58,911 nucleotides of DNA, taken from the NCBI GenBank assembly GCA_002632325.1, contig NSJK01000021.1, forward strand, positions 1 to 58,911, read 5' to 3'. This DNA is from Lysobacterales bacterium (lineage in GTDB: Bacteria; Pseudomonadota; Gammaproteobacteria; Xanthomonadales; Rhodanobacteraceae). Every line of letters starts with the position of its first letter. The stretch's first letter is position 1. This document shows positions 17,939 to 26,804 of this stretch, one piece after another. The translations under genes were made by a program, and so were the position numbers. Under the pieces are notes generated by a model that had not been told where the DNA came from, did not search any database, and saw only the letters and a program-made list of their open reading frames with translations.

Positions 17939-18856
17939 ATGTTCTTTCGCAATCTCAGCCTGTTCCGTTTTCCGGAAAGTGTCGCCAAAAGCCTCAAACA
18001 TCTTGCAAAAGACGTTGAAGAGCATCGATTGCGCGATTGCGGACCGCTCGAACTCGCGACCCGCGGATTCATCTCACCCTATGGCCGCAACAACGAAGCC
18101 CTGATTCATGCCTGCGGGCCGTTCTCGCTGCTCGCGATCGGCAGTCAGGAGCGTCTGCTGCCGGGCGTGGTGGTGGCCGAGGAAGTCGCCGAGCGGATCG
18201 ACCAGATCGCCGCCAAGCAGGGCCGCCGACCCGGTGCGAAAGAACGCAAGCGCTTGAAGGAAGAGGTGATTTCCGAGTTCCTGCCACGTGCCTTCGTGCG
18301 CCCCTCGCGCCTGCTCGCCTATCTGGATGCGCAAGGTGGCTGGTTCGTGGTCGACAGCGCCAGCCGCAAGGCCGCCGAGGATGCAGTCAGCCAGGTGCGC
18401 GAGGCGCTGGGTCGGTTTCCGGCCACGCCGATGGCCGGCGCCGAGTCGCCGCGCGCGCTGATGACCGACTGGCTGGCCCAGGGCCGCCTGCCGGCCGGGC
18501 TGACGCTGGGCGACGAGGTCGAACTGCGCGACCCGGCCGAGGCCGGCGCAGTGGTGCGCTGCCGGCGCCAAGACCTTGAATCCGAAGAGGTTCGGGAGCA
18601 TCTCAAGGCGGGCAAGCAGGCCTTCCAGCTCGGCCTCACCTTCAATGACCGGATGAGCTTCGTGCTGGGCGAGGATCTGACGGTGCGCAAGCTACGTTTT
18701 CTTGACATCGTGCTCGATACAATTGGCGAGCAGGACAAGGAGTCGGCCGAAGCCGAACTGGACGCGTGTTTCGCGCTCATGTCTTTGGAGCTCAAGGCGC
18801 TGCTCGCACAGTTTGAACAATGGTTTGGCATTGCCCGTCCCGGCGAACACGATTGA
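17939..18856 (+). CDS. rdgC: Recombination-associated protein RdgC
   Basis: A 305-residue DNA-binding protein. RdgC forms a ring-shaped dimer around double-stranded DNA and restrains RecA. The family start MFFRNLSLFRFP, the GFISPYG segment, the EVAERIDQIAAKQGRRPG helix and the VRKLRFLDIVLD block near the C-terminus are all present, and the length is standard. A 174-bp gap separates it from ttcA. The following metallopeptidase gene begins about 26 bases after the stop, so they may be co-transcribed. Confidence 0.97.
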   Translation: MFFRNLSLFRFPESVAKSLKHLAKDVEEHRLRDCGPLELATRGFISPYGRNNEALIHACGPFSLLAIGSQERLLPGVVVAEEVAERIDQIAAKQGRRPGAKERKRLKEEVISEFLPRAFVRPSRLLAYLDAQGGWFVVDSASRKAAEDAVSQVREALGRFPATPMAGAESPRALMTDWLAQGRLPAGLTLGDEVELRDPAEAGAVVRCRRQDLESEEVREHLKAGKQAFQLGLTFNDRMSFVLGEDLTVRKLRFLDIVLDTIGEQDKESAEAELDACFALMSLELKALLAQFEQWFGIARPGEHD

Positions 18857-18882
18857 GTCGCGGCGGCAGCGGAGACAACGAC

Positions 18883-19638
18883 GTGAACATGGCGCAGGAC
18901 TACCTCGAACTCGACACCGCCGACGGCGAGACGATCAAGGTGCTGCGCAAGAGTCATCCGCAGGCGCGTCGCCTGCGTCTGACCGTGACACCCGGTGGTG
19001 CGCGCGTCACCTATCCCGAAGGCACGCATCCGGCGCAGATCGTTGCCTTCCTGCGCAAGCATGGCGAATGGCTCGAGCGCAAACTCGACGAACTCAGCCT
19101 CGGTTCGGCACCGCCGCCGCTCAAACCCGGCGCCGCCACCGTGATTCCGCTGCGCGGTGAAACCACGCGCCTGTCGTGGCGTGATGGCGTCTATCCGCGC
19201 ATCGAACAGCTCGACGATCGTCTCGTGCTCACCTTGCCGGCGCCGCATGGCAAGGCCACCCTGCCCGCAGCGCGCGCACTGCTGCGCTCGTTCTTCGAAG
19301 CGCAGATCCGCCGCGATGTGAGTCGTCATCTCGCGCGTTACTGCGCCGAACTCGAACGCGCACCGACCGGCGTGCGTTTGCGTCCACTCAAGAGCCTGTG
19401 GGGCAGCCTCGACACGCGCGATCGCGTCACGCTTGATCTCGCGCTCGCACTCGCGCCACCCGCGGCATTGCGCTACGTGACGATCCATGAGCTGTGCCAT
19501 CTGCGCATCCGCAGTCATTCACCGCGCTTCTGGGCGCTGGTCGAAAGCCTCATGCCCGACTGGCGCGAACAGCGAGAGTGGTTGCGCCTCAACGGCCAGG
19601 CACTCAAGGCCGAATTGACGCGCCTGATCCAGGCCTGA
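18883..19638 (+). CDS. YgjP/SprT-like zinc metallopeptidase domain protein
   Basis: About 251 residues, of the YgjP-like (DUF45) metallopeptidase group. Zinc motif HELCH at 202-206, followed by HSPRFWALVESLMPDW, which is characteristic of the family. RLRPLKSLWGSL precedes the helix, as usual. The exact substrate is unknown for the family. GTG at 18883 is preferred because GGAG lies 8 bases upstream; ATG at 18889 would sit 14 bases from it. The gene converges with the hydrolase gene at 19650, with only 11 bases between the stops. Confidence 0.88.
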   Translation: MNMAQDYLELDTADGETIKVLRKSHPQARRLRLTVTPGGARVTYPEGTHPAQIVAFLRKHGEWLERKLDELSLGSAPPPLKPGAATVIPLRGETTRLSWRDGVYPRIEQLDDRLVLTLPAPHGKATLPAARALLRSFFEAQIRRDVSRHLARYCAELERAPTGVRLRPLKSLWGSLDTRDRVTLDLALALAPPAALRYVTIHELCHLRIRSHSPRFWALVESLMPDWREQREWLRLNGQALKAELTRLIQA

Positions 19639-19649
19639 GCGCACGCGCG

Positions 19650-20510
19650 TCAACCCAACAGCGCCGCCGCCACTGCGTGCGCGTTTTCCAGATGCAGATG
19701 GTGGTTGCCGGGCAGGCGCGTGAGGCGCAGATCGGCAACGCGATCGGCGCGTGCCTGCATCATCGACAGCGGCAGATAACTCGTCGACGGATCGGCGAGC
19801 ACGAGCTGCGTCGGTGCCTGGATCCCGGCGAGCGTGGCGAGCACTTCGTCTTCGGTGTAGCGCTGCGGGCTCACCACGGTCAGACGCGGATCGCTTGACC
19901 ATACCCAACCGCCTTCGACCTCGCGCACGCCGCGCGTGACGATCGCACGCGCCGCGGCGTGCGAAAGATCATTGGCGAGCCGGCGCGCTTCGATCGCCTC
20001 GTCGAGCGTTGCATACACGCGCAAGGGTCGGCGCAACGCGAACGCGGCGTGTTGATCGAGTGCCTGACGCAGACGCGGCAGCGCATCTTCGAGCGTGTAG
20101 GTAAGCGGGCCGAGGCCTTCGATCAGAAGCAGGCGTTCGACGCGTTCGGGATAAATCGCGGCGAACTGACTCGCCAGCGCGCCGCCGAGCGAATGACCGA
20201 GCAGACTCGCGCGCGACCAGCCCAGCGCATCGAGCGCGGCGCGAATGTCGTCGAAATAATCGACGTAGTGGTACCACGCGCCCGCGGCGATGTGCGCGGA
20301 ATGGCCGTGCCCACGCAGGTCGATCGCGACGACCTGCCAGCGGGTGGCGAGTAGCGGCGCCAGAGCGTCGAAACTGCCGGCGTTGTCGAGCCAGCCATGC
20401 AGCGCCAGCAGCGGGGGCAGACTCGCATCGCCCCAGCGCTTGGCCGCAAGGACGCCATGGGTGACGTCGAGCTGAAGTTCTTCAGCGACGCTCATCACGC
20501 AGTCGCTCAT
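19650..20510 (-). CDS. Alpha/beta-fold hydrolase
   Basis: A 286-residue serine hydrolase. The nucleophile elbow is GHSLGG, the oxyanion HG motif is LLALHGWLDNAGSFD, the likely acid is in LVLADPSTSYL and the catalytic His is in LPGNHHLHLE. The RGHGHS segment fits haloalkane dehalogenase/esterase-like enzymes; the substrate is not known. Start choice: ATG at 20510 has AAGG upstream, and another ATG lies at 20495. Either start lies inside the end of hemH on the same strand, so the two genes overlap by 14-29 bases and are probably translationally coupled. Confidence 0.9.
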   Translation of the reverse strand: MSDCVMSVAEELQLDVTHGVLAAKRWGDASLPPLLALHGWLDNAGSFDALAPLLATRWQVVAIDLRGHGHSAHIAAGAWYHYVDYFDDIRAALDALGWSRASLLGHSLGGALASQFAAIYPERVERLLLIEGLGPLTYTLEDALPRLRQALDQHAAFALRRPLRVYATLDEAIEARRLANDLSHAAARAIVTRGVREVEGGWVWSSDPRLTVVSPQRYTEDEVLATLAGIQAPTQLVLADPSTSYLPLSMMQARADRVADLRLTRLPGNHHLHLENAHAVAAALLG

Positions 20511-21597
20511 GGCGGACCTTGGCCGCGCGCGCCTGCGCCGTCGCACTCGCAGCGTCCCAGTCGGGCGCGAACTCGTGCCAGCCGCCGGTATTGCGCAGGA
20601 CCAGGTCGGCGAGCATCGCCACATGATCGGCGCCGTCATTGAGCGCAGGAATGTATTCGAGCTTCTCGCCGCCCGCGTGCAGGAAGCGCGCATGGTTGGT
20701 GAGCGCGATTTCCTCGAGCGTCTCCAGGCAATCGATCGCAAAGCCCGGACACAGCACCTGCACGTGACGCACACCGGCGGCCGGCAGTTCGGCGAGGGTG
20801 GCATCGGTGTAAGGCTGCAACCAACGCGCCGCGCCGACGCGTGATTGGAAAGTCACACTGATCGCTTGTTCGTCCAATCCCAATCGCTCACGCAGGCGGC
20901 GAGCGGTTTCCTGGCATTGGCAGAAGTACGGATCGCCCGCATGCAGGTAGCTTTCCGGCGTGCCGTGGAACGACAGCAACAGGCGCGGTGCGCGGCCTTG
21001 GCGCTGCCAGTGCGCCTCGACGCTGCGCGCGAGCGCCTCGATGTAATGCGGCGCGGCGTAGTAGCTGTTGATGAAACGCAGCTCCGGCAACCAGCGCCAG
21101 CGCGACAGCTCGGTGCCGATCGCGTCGAACGCCGAGGCCGTGGTCGTGCCCGAATACTGCGGGAACAGCGGCAGCACGAGTACGCGGCGCACCCCGGCCG
21201 CGGCCAAATCGCGCAGTACCGTACCGATCGCCGGGTCGCCATAGCGCATCGCATGGCGCACGAGGATCGGCCCGGGTCGCTGCGCTCGCAGTGTGGCCTG
21301 CAGGCGCTCGCTGAGCGCGGCCATGCCGACGGCGAGCGGCGAGCCCTGCGCGGTCCAGATCTTGCGATAGAGCTCGGCCGAGCGCGCCGGGCGCAAGCGC
21401 AGGATCACGCCGTGCAGGATCAGTCGCCACAGCCAGCGTGGGGTTTCGACGATGCGTGGGTCGGCGAGGAACTGCGCCAGATAGCGGCGCACCGCGCGCG
21501 GCGTGGGGGCTGTGGGCGTGCCGATGTTGACCAACAGGACGGCTGCGGCCGCCTGCTCGCCATGTCGGAAGCCGGACTGTGCAAGAAAACGCGACAT
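20482..21597 (-). CDS. hemH: Ferrochelatase
   Basis: A 371-residue enzyme that inserts Fe2+ into protoporphyrin IX in the last step of heme synthesis. The N-terminal VLLVNIGTPTAPTPRAVRRY and the active-site block LLSFHGTPESYLHAGDPY, with its His, are diagnostic. The Glu-rich segment CLETLEEI closes the active site. The ATG at 21597 starts MSRFLAQSG; the ribosome site is weak and an upstream in-frame extension looks non-coding. Cysteines occur at FCQCQE and LCPGFAIDC, but no clear [2Fe-2S] tail is seen. It is followed by the overlapping hydrolase gene. Confidence 0.96.
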   Translation of the reverse strand: MSRFLAQSGFRHGEQAAAAVLLVNIGTPTAPTPRAVRRYLAQFLADPRIVETPRWLWRLILHGVILRLRPARSAELYRKIWTAQGSPLAVGMAALSERLQATLRAQRPGPILVRHAMRYGDPAIGTVLRDLAAAGVRRVLVLPLFPQYSGTTTASAFDAIGTELSRWRWLPELRFINSYYAAPHYIEALARSVEAHWQRQGRAPRLLLSFHGTPESYLHAGDPYFCQCQETARRLRERLGLDEQAISVTFQSRVGAARWLQPYTDATLAELPAAGVRHVQVLCPGFAIDCLETLEEIALTNHARFLHAGGEKLEYIPALNDGADHVAMLADLVLRNTGGWHEFAPDWDAASATAQARAAKVRHERLRDERR

Positions 21598-21753
21598 CTT
21601 CGGGGAAAAAGCGCTATCCGTCGGGCAAGGTCCGTGCGGGTCCTGCCGGCCCGCCGCCCTGCGTCGAACATTTCGTGAAATTGCTGCTAGACTGGCCCGG
21701 CTACCGCGGACCACCGCGGAGCAGACGATTACTTATAACAATAACACGCCAAC

Positions 21754-22674
21754 ATGCGCGCTTTGACCTGCTACATCGCAGCAGGAGTGCTTGTCGTCGC
21801 CGCCTCGATGTCGGCGCGAGCGGAGACGCTCGCCTACGGCGAGGCCTTCGACACGCTCTACCGCATCGACCTTGCCCAGCCTGCGGCGAGCAAGCTCGGC
21901 GTAGCCGGACGTTATGCCGGTCAGACCATCGCCAATGTCAGCGGTCTGACCACGATGCCCGATGGCAGCCTGCTGGCGATCGCTGGCTCGATCAAGTCGT
22001 TGGTGCGCATCGATCCAACCACCGGGCAGGCCACGCCGATCGGGCCGCTGGGCATCGATGGCGGCAGCGGCCAGTTCGATGCGCTCGATCTCGGCATGAC
22101 GGCCACCTGCACGGGTGGTCTGTACTTGAGCTCGGGTGTGCTGCACTCGCTGTATTCGGTCAATCCGGGCACCGGCGCGGCGACGCGCATCGGCGACACC
22201 GGCATTGCGATCAGCGGCCTCGCCGAACGCGGTGGTCTGCTCTACGGTGCAGGCGCCAAGGGCGATCATCACCTGTATCGCGTCAATCCGCGCACCGGCG
22301 CGACCAGCGAGATCGGTGCCTTCGGTCCGGCTGCGAGCAAGTGGATCAATTCGGCGGCGCTGAGTTTCGATGCCGACGGCACGCTGTGGGCCGTGCTCAA
22401 CTACGTGCCGCCACAGAACGAAAGCACGCCGCCGCCTGACTGGAGCGATCTCGCCAGGATCGACCCCGCGACCGGCGCGCTGCAGATGATTGGCCCGATC
22501 ACCGGCCCGGCCGATTCCTTGCGCCAGATCGGCATGAAGGGCTTCACGGTTGGCCCGACACCCTGCGTGCGCCCTGCCGGATCGCCCAATGCGGCGCCGG
22601 TCAACTCGTGGTGGGCGTTGCTTCTGCTCGGTCTGGGCATGACGGGACTCGCCACGCACATTCGCCGCGCCTGA
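21754..22674 (+). CDS. Secreted beta-propeller-like protein with a C-terminal membrane anchor
   Basis: A 306-residue exported protein. A signal peptide (MRALTCYIAAGVLVVAASMS, ARA-ET cleavage) is followed by repeats of the form LYRIDLAQPAASKLG, VRIDPTTGQATPIG, YSVNPGTGAATRIGDTG and YRVNPRTGATSEIG, which resemble blades of a propeller. The C-terminus is NSWWALLLLGLGMTGLATHI with a final RRA: short motif, hydrophobic helix, arginines. That is the layout of CTERM-type sorting signals such as IPTL-CTERM. No catalytic residues are evident. It is divergent from hemH. Confidence 0.8.
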   Translation: MRALTCYIAAGVLVVAASMSARAETLAYGEAFDTLYRIDLAQPAASKLGVAGRYAGQTIANVSGLTTMPDGSLLAIAGSIKSLVRIDPTTGQATPIGPLGIDGGSGQFDALDLGMTATCTGGLYLSSGVLHSLYSVNPGTGAATRIGDTGIAISGLAERGGLLYGAGAKGDHHLYRVNPRTGATSEIGAFGPAASKWINSAALSFDADGTLWAVLNYVPPQNESTPPPDWSDLARIDPATGALQMIGPITGPADSLRQIGMKGFTVGPTPCVRPAGSPNAAPVNSWWALLLLGLGMTGLATHIRRA

Positions 22675-22736
22675 GCGCGCGCTTCATCGCCGGCTCAGCG
22701 CTGGCTGTTATGGTGGCGCGAACTACCCTGGAGTCG

Positions 22737-23420
22737 ATGATGCGTCCATTCCTGCTCGCCGCTGCCGCCTTGCTGTCACTGACCTGGCTCGCTCCCACCC
22801 ATGCCGGCGAGAACGAAGACAAACTCGCCGAGAATGCCAAGCGCGTGCTCAAGGAAGTCATGCAGGCGCCGGACAAGGCAATCCCGCACGACTTGCTGCG
22901 CGAAGCGCATGCCATCGCGGTGGTTCCGGACGTGATCAAGGCCGGCCTCGTGGTCGGCGGCCGCCATGGTCGCGGCCTGATTGCGGTGAAGACGCGCGAT
23001 GGCACCTGGTCCAATCCGGTGTTCGTGAGCATGACGGGTGGCAGCCTCGGCTTTCAGGCTGGCGTGTCCTCGACCGACGTGATCCTCGTGTTCCGCACCC
23101 AGCGCGGGGTCGAGTCGATCGTGCACGGCAAGTTCACGCTCGGCGCCGACGCCTCGGCGGCCGCCGGCCCGGTCGGCCGCTCGGCGCAGGCTTCGACCGA
23201 TGCGCAGCTCAAGGCCGAGATCTATTCCTACTCGCGCGCACGCGGCCTGTTCGCCGGCGCAGCGCTGGATGGCACCGTGATCCGCATCGACAACGATGCC
23301 GATCAGGCCGTTTACGGCGAAGGCGTCACCGCGCGGCGTATCTTCGACGGCGGCGTCACGCAAGTGCCCAACGCCGTGGTCGATTTTCGTGACCTCCTGG
23401 AAGAGTACACTGCAAAATAA
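22737..23420 (+). CDS. SYLF/Ysc84-type lipid-binding domain protein
   Basis: A 227-residue exported protein. After a signal peptide ([20 protein letters not shown], ending THA-GE), the SYLF (Ysc84) domain shows [43 protein letters not shown] and the Ala/Gly-rich middle [17 protein letters not shown], ending [20 protein letters not shown]. This family binds phosphoinositides in eukaryotes and has an unknown role in the bacterial envelope. Two adjacent ATG codons (22737, 22740) follow GGAG. It lies 38 bases before tatA. Confidence 0.92.
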   Translation: MMRPFLLAAAALLSLTWLAPTHAGENEDKLAENAKRVLKEVMQAPDKAIPHDLLREAHAIAVVPDVIKAGLVVGGRHGRGLIAVKTRDGTWSNPVFVSMTGGSLGFQAGVSSTDVILVFRTQRGVESIVHGKFTLGADASAAAGPVGRSAQASTDAQLKAEIYSYSRARGLFAGAALDGTVIRIDNDADQAVYGEGVTARRIFDGGVTQVPNAVVDFRDLLEEYTAK

Positions 23421-23458
23421 CCGGGCAATTTCCGCCCCTCACGAATTCGGGTTTGGTC

Positions 23459-23695
23459 ATGGGTGCATTTTCGTTTTGGCATTTGCTGGTTCTGCTGGTC
23501 GTGGTTGCCTTGGTGTTCGGCACTAAGCGCATCCGCAACGTCGGCGAGGATCTCGGCGCGGCGATCAAGAGCTTCAAGAAGGGCATGCAGGACGGCGACA
23601 AGCCCGAACCGGCCCAGCTCAAGGCCGATCCGCCCGCCAACGAAGCGGGTGCGCAGAACACCGCCAGCACGAGCAAGTCCGAGCGCGCCGAATAA
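23459..23695 (+). CDS. tatA: Sec-independent translocase subunit TatA
   Basis: A 78-residue membrane protein. One N-terminal transmembrane helix ([15 protein letters not shown]), then the [20 protein letters not shown] amphipathic helix and a charged, disordered tail. TatA multimers form the pore for folded, twin-arginine proteins. ATG 23459 starts MGAFSFWH. It lies 16 bases before tatB, and the tatA-tatB-tatC order is that of a complete translocon operon. Confidence 0.97.
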   Translation: MGAFSFWHLLVLLVVVALVFGTKRIRNVGEDLGAAIKSFKKGMQDGDKPEPAQLKADPPANEAGAQNTASTSKSERAE

Positions 23696-23711
23696 GCGCG
23701 CCGACGGCGCC

Positions 23712-24032
23712 ATGTTCGACATCGGTTTCAGTGAAATCGCCCTCGTGGCTCTGGTCGCACTGATTGTGCTCGGCCCCGAACGGCTGCCGCGCGTGGCGCG
23801 CACCGCTGGCGCGCTGCTGCGCCGTGCACGCACGAGCTGGCAGGGCGTGCGCGACGAGATCGAGCGTGAACTCGCCGCTGAAGATCTGAAGAAATCGATG
23901 CAGGATCTCAAGCGTGATATCGACGTGCGCGGCGACCTGCAGGAGATGGCGCGCAACGTGGAAAGTGCCAGCCACGAAACCGTGGTGGCACCGCCTGCGG
24001 AAGTCACACCGCCGGATCCGCCGCGGTCATGA
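23712..24032 (+). CDS. tatB: Sec-independent translocase subunit TatB
   Basis: A 106-residue protein, shorter than the 171 residues of E. coli TatB. It starts MFDIGFSEIALVALVALIVL, followed by the GPERLPRVARTAG hinge and a long amphipathic helix. With TatC it forms the receptor for twin-arginine signal peptides. The stop overlaps the tatC start as ATGA, which implies translational coupling. Confidence 0.96.
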   Translation: MFDIGFSEIALVALVALIVLGPERLPRVARTAGALLRRARTSWQGVRDEIERELAAEDLKKSMQDLKRDIDVRGDLQEMARNVESASHETVVAPPAEVTPPDPPRS

Positions 24033-24814
24033 GCGAAGTCGAACAGGCTGGCGCCGAAGACACGCAGCAATCGCTGATTTCCCATCTCATCGAGCTGCGC
24101 GAGCGTCTGCTCAAGGCCGTCGCTGCGGTAATGGTGGTGCTGCTGTGCCTGCTGCCATTCGCCAACAAGCTCTACGGCTGGCTGGCGCTGCCGCTGGTGC
24201 GCCATCTGCCGCAGGGCGGCACGATGATCGCGACCGAAGTCGCCTCGCCGTTCTTCACGCCGCTCAAGCTCGCCTTCTTCGTCGCGCTGTTCATCGCGAT
24301 CCCGGTCGTGCTCTACCAGCTCTGGGCCTTCGTTGCGCCGGGACTGTACCGGCACGAGAAGCGCCTCGCGGTGCCGATCCTCGTTTCATCGGTGCTGCTG
24401 TTCTACCTCGGCTGCACCTTTGCGTATTTCCTGGTGCTGCCTGCGGTGTTCACCTTCATGACCCACATCGCGCCGGCAGGTGTCGCGGTGATGCCAGACA
24501 TCTCGCATTACCTCAGCTTCGTGCTTGGCCTGTTCTTCGCCTTCGGCCTGTGTTTCGAAGTGCCGGTGGTGCTGGTGATTCTGGTCGTGCTCGGCGTGGT
24601 GTCGATCGAACAGCTCGCCAGCAGCCGCCGCTACGCGATCGTCGGCGCGTTCGCGATCGCGGCGGTGCTGACGCCACCTGATGTGCTCTCGCAGGTGATG
24701 CTGGCGGTGCCGATGATCCTGCTCTATGAGGTTGGCATCTTCGGTGCGCGCCTGTTGGCACGGCCACAGGCGCAATCCTCGGCAAGCCCGGACGGCGCTG
24801 ACAAGCTGCCTTGA
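24029..24814 (+). CDS. tatC: Sec-independent translocase subunit TatC
   Basis: A 261-residue polytopic membrane protein, the core of the twin-arginine receptor. Characteristic segments: SLISHLIELRERLLKAV at the N-terminus, the periplasmic FFTPLKLAFFVALFIAIPVV region, YQLWAFVAPGLYRHEKR, and the FGLCFEVPVVLVIL helix with its conserved Glu. Six helices fit the usual topology. Its stop (TGA, 24812-24814) directly abuts the stop of the next gene on the other strand. Confidence 0.97.
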   Translation: MSEVEQAGAEDTQQSLISHLIELRERLLKAVAAVMVVLLCLLPFANKLYGWLALPLVRHLPQGGTMIATEVASPFFTPLKLAFFVALFIAIPVVLYQLWAFVAPGLYRHEKRLAVPILVSSVLLFYLGCTFAYFLVLPAVFTFMTHIAPAGVAVMPDISHYLSFVLGLFFAFGLCFEVPVVLVILVVLGVVSIEQLASSRRYAIVGAFAIAAVLTPPDVLSQVMLAVPMILLYEVGIFGARLLARPQAQSSASPDGADKLP

Positions 24815-25270
24815 TCAGCGACGCCGGCCGGCGCGCTCGATCGTGAAGCTGCCGAAACTCACGCCGAGCGTGACGCCTTCGCCGGTGCCGGCCAGCGCGA
24901 GCGAGACCGTGCCCTTGGTCACCACCTGCGCGGTGGCCGCTTTGCCCGCCGCCGCACTCGCATCACCCTGCGCGTAGGCGCCGAGCACGTCATCGATCGA
25001 CAGCACCGGACTGAACTTGCCGGTGCCGTTGTCGATGCGCGACTTGCCGAAGGTGAGGCCACCGCCGCGCGCCTTGATCTTCACGGCCATCGACTGTCCG
25101 TTGTCGCAATTGACCGTGCCCTTGCCCTCTGCGCGCTTGTAGAACGCCGCCCAGCCAGTCAGGGAAAACTTGAGCTTGCAACTGACATCGGCGCCCTGCG
25201 CCGGTGGCGCGAAGCTCGTCGCCGCCAAGCTCAACGCCGCAACCAAGGCAAGATGGATGGTCGTCTTCAC
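24815..25270 (-). CDS. Secreted protein of unknown function
   Basis: About 151 residues from a GTG at 25270 with GGAG 6 bases upstream. A signal peptide (TTIHLALVAALSLAATSFAP, PAQG-AD) is followed by a Gly/Ala-rich, beta-prone domain with two cysteines (SCKLKF and TVNCDNG) and a strand-rich C-terminal half (TKGTVSLALAGTGEGVTLGV). I do not recognise a family. It converges with tatC, the stops touching. The deoxyinosine glycosylase gene lies 65 bases upstream on the same strand. Confidence 0.7.
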   Translation of the reverse strand: MKTTIHLALVAALSLAATSFAPPAQGADVSCKLKFSLTGWAAFYKRAEGKGTVNCDNGQSMAVKIKARGGGLTFGKSRIDNGTGKFSPVLSIDDVLGAYAQGDASAAAGKAATAQVVTKGTVSLALAGTGEGVTLGVSFGSFTIERAGRRR

Positions 25271-25335
25271 TACGCACTCCAGAAGTTGAACCAGCGCCGA
25301 GTGTCGACCGCAGCGCCGATCGTGTCCAGCCACCC

Positions 25336-25893
25336 TCACGCGTCAGGCAGGCTCCATTCACGCAAGACACGCCAGCTTTCGAGCTTGCGTGCGCGCGGAA
25401 TCGAGGCATTGGCCGGGCTCGTCGAAGGCAAGGCGAGGATTTGCAGTGCGCTGGTGCGCTGCGCGTCGATGTGCGGTGCGATGCGCCGCCGGAACACTTC
25501 GGCGGCCTTGCTGCCATTGAGTGCGATCACGCTGGTTTCCGGATGACGTTCGAGCAGGCCCGGAATGTCGTTGGGCACTTCACTCGCGCGGAGAATGTCG
25601 CCATCGAGAGATCCTCGCCGCTCGCAGCGTTCGAGCACATCCCAGATGCCGATGCCCGATGCGTGCAGGCGTGCGATGCGCTGCGCATACGCAAGCTCGG
25701 GGCCGGCATTGAACAGTTCGCCCATGAACGGCCAGAACAGGTTCTGCGCGTGGCCGTAGGACTGGCGCAGTTCGAGCGAGCGCCGGCTCGGCACGCTGCC
25801 GAGGATCAACACGCGGCAGCACGCGCCAACCTGTGGCGGAAAACTCTCGACGCGTGAGGCGGTCGCTTCAGTGCTTGCTTTGTTTGAACCCAT
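25336..25893 (-). CDS. DNA-deoxyinosine glycosylase (UDG superfamily)
   Basis: About 185 residues. The N-terminal motif LILGSVPSRRSLELRQSYGH, then AQNLFWPFMGELF, and the C-terminal LALPSTSPANAS match hypoxanthine-DNA glycosylases of the uracil-DNA glycosylase superfamily, which remove deaminated adenine. The family's GSxPG-type motif is GSVPS here. The start ATG at 25893 lies inside the 3' end of the peroxiredoxin gene on the same strand (26-base overlap); its ribosome site is weak, so the start is uncertain. Coupling to an antioxidant enzyme fits repair of damaged DNA. Confidence 0.85.
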   Translation of the reverse strand: MGSNKASTEATASRVESFPPQVGACCRVLILGSVPSRRSLELRQSYGHAQNLFWPFMGELFNAGPELAYAQRIARLHASGIGIWDVLERCERRGSLDGDILRASEVPNDIPGLLERHPETSVIALNGSKAAEVFRRRIAPHIDAQRTSALQILALPSTSPANASIPRARKLESWRVLREWSLPDA

Positions 25894-26416
25894 CCAGATC
25901 GGTGAGCACCTGTTTGGAGTTTTCCTTCGGATCGACGTCGGTGTAGCGCTTGGCAACGATGCCCTGCGGGTCGATCAGAAAGGTTTCGCGTCGCGCGTAT
26001 TCCATCGGCCCACGCTTGACGTATACGCCGTACGCCTTTGCGACCTTGCCATCCGCATCGGAGAGCAGGCGAAACGGCACGTGATATTTCTCGGCAAACT
26101 CCGCATGCGATTTGACGTCGTCGAGGCTCACGCCGAGCACGTCGGCGCCGGCCTTGCGCAAGGCGACGATGTCGTCACGATACGCGCACACCTCGGTGGT
26201 GCAACCGGGCGTGAAGTCCTTGGGGTAGAAATACAGCACCAGCCACTTGCCGTGTTCGCCCTTGAGCGTGTGCCAGTCGCCCTTCTGGTCCTGCAGACGA
26301 AACTCCGGCGCCGCCTGACCCGCCGCAGGCCCGCTCGGCAAGGTTTCGTCAGCGAATGAGCACGCCGCGCCAAAGGCGACCACCAGCGCAAGCAGCAAGG
26401 GCATCAGGTGTTTCAT
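25868..26416 (-). CDS. Exported peroxiredoxin, PrxQ/BCP type
   Basis: A 182-residue thiol peroxidase that reduces hydroperoxides. The motif YPKDFTPGCTTEVCAYRD holds the peroxidatic Cys in PGCT and a resolving Cys five residues later, the PrxQ arrangement. Downstream are HVPFRLLSDADGKVAKAYGV and RETFLIDPQGIVAKRY. The start MKHLMPLLLALVVAFGAACS is a signal peptide, so the enzyme acts in the periplasm or envelope. A Cys in FGAAC could be a weak lipobox. Family members are usually cytosolic; the exported form is notable. The start is 105 bases from that of the divergent gene at 26522. Confidence 0.92.
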   Translation of the reverse strand: MKHLMPLLLALVVAFGAACSFADETLPSGPAAGQAAPEFRLQDQKGDWHTLKGEHGKWLVLYFYPKDFTPGCTTEVCAYRDDIVALRKAGADVLGVSLDDVKSHAEFAEKYHVPFRLLSDADGKVAKAYGVYVKRGPMEYARRETFLIDPQGIVAKRYTDVDPKENSKQVLTDLDGFKQSKH

Positions 26417-26521
26417 CGACGGGCTCCACACTTGGCGGCGAAGGCGGCCACGAGATCTCCAGTCTACGCCGATGGTGCAAGCGCGCGGCGAGCGTCGCAC
26501 AATGGTCGCTTTCCTGCTGCC

Positions 26522-26767
26522 ATGACGACGATGAAGGCGTTCTCCGGCCTCGTGCTCAAGCACCTGTTCCATGCGCGCGGCAGCGATGGCCGAGACTACG
26601 AGGTGCATGTCTACGTCGAGCCCGCGCACGCGGACAATGCGTGGATCGAGCGCATTGCCAAGATCTGCCTCGCCGACGGCGGCGAGCTGCGCGTGATTTC
26701 GCATCACCACTACGAGATCGTCGCCAGCGGCGTGCGTCTGGAAACCAGCGATCGCGAAGCGATCTGA
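26522..26767 (+). CDS. Small hypothetical protein, 81 residues
   Basis: The frame starts MTTMKAFSGLVLKHLFHARG and continues VHVYVEPAHADNAWIERI, KICLADGGELRV and SHHHYEIVASGVRLE. The composition looks like a compact alpha/beta cytosolic protein with a His-rich turn. There is no signal peptide and no family recognised. A second ATG lies at 26531; no strong ribosome site precedes either. It is divergent from the peroxiredoxin and convergent with the C25 peptidase. Confidence 0.55.
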   Translation: MTTMKAFSGLVLKHLFHARGSDGRDYEVHVYVEPAHADNAWIERIAKICLADGGELRVISHHHYEIVASGVRLETSDREAI

Positions 26768-26804
26768 GCGTGCGTTGCCGCATCGTGTGCGGCGCGCGCA
26801 CAAC

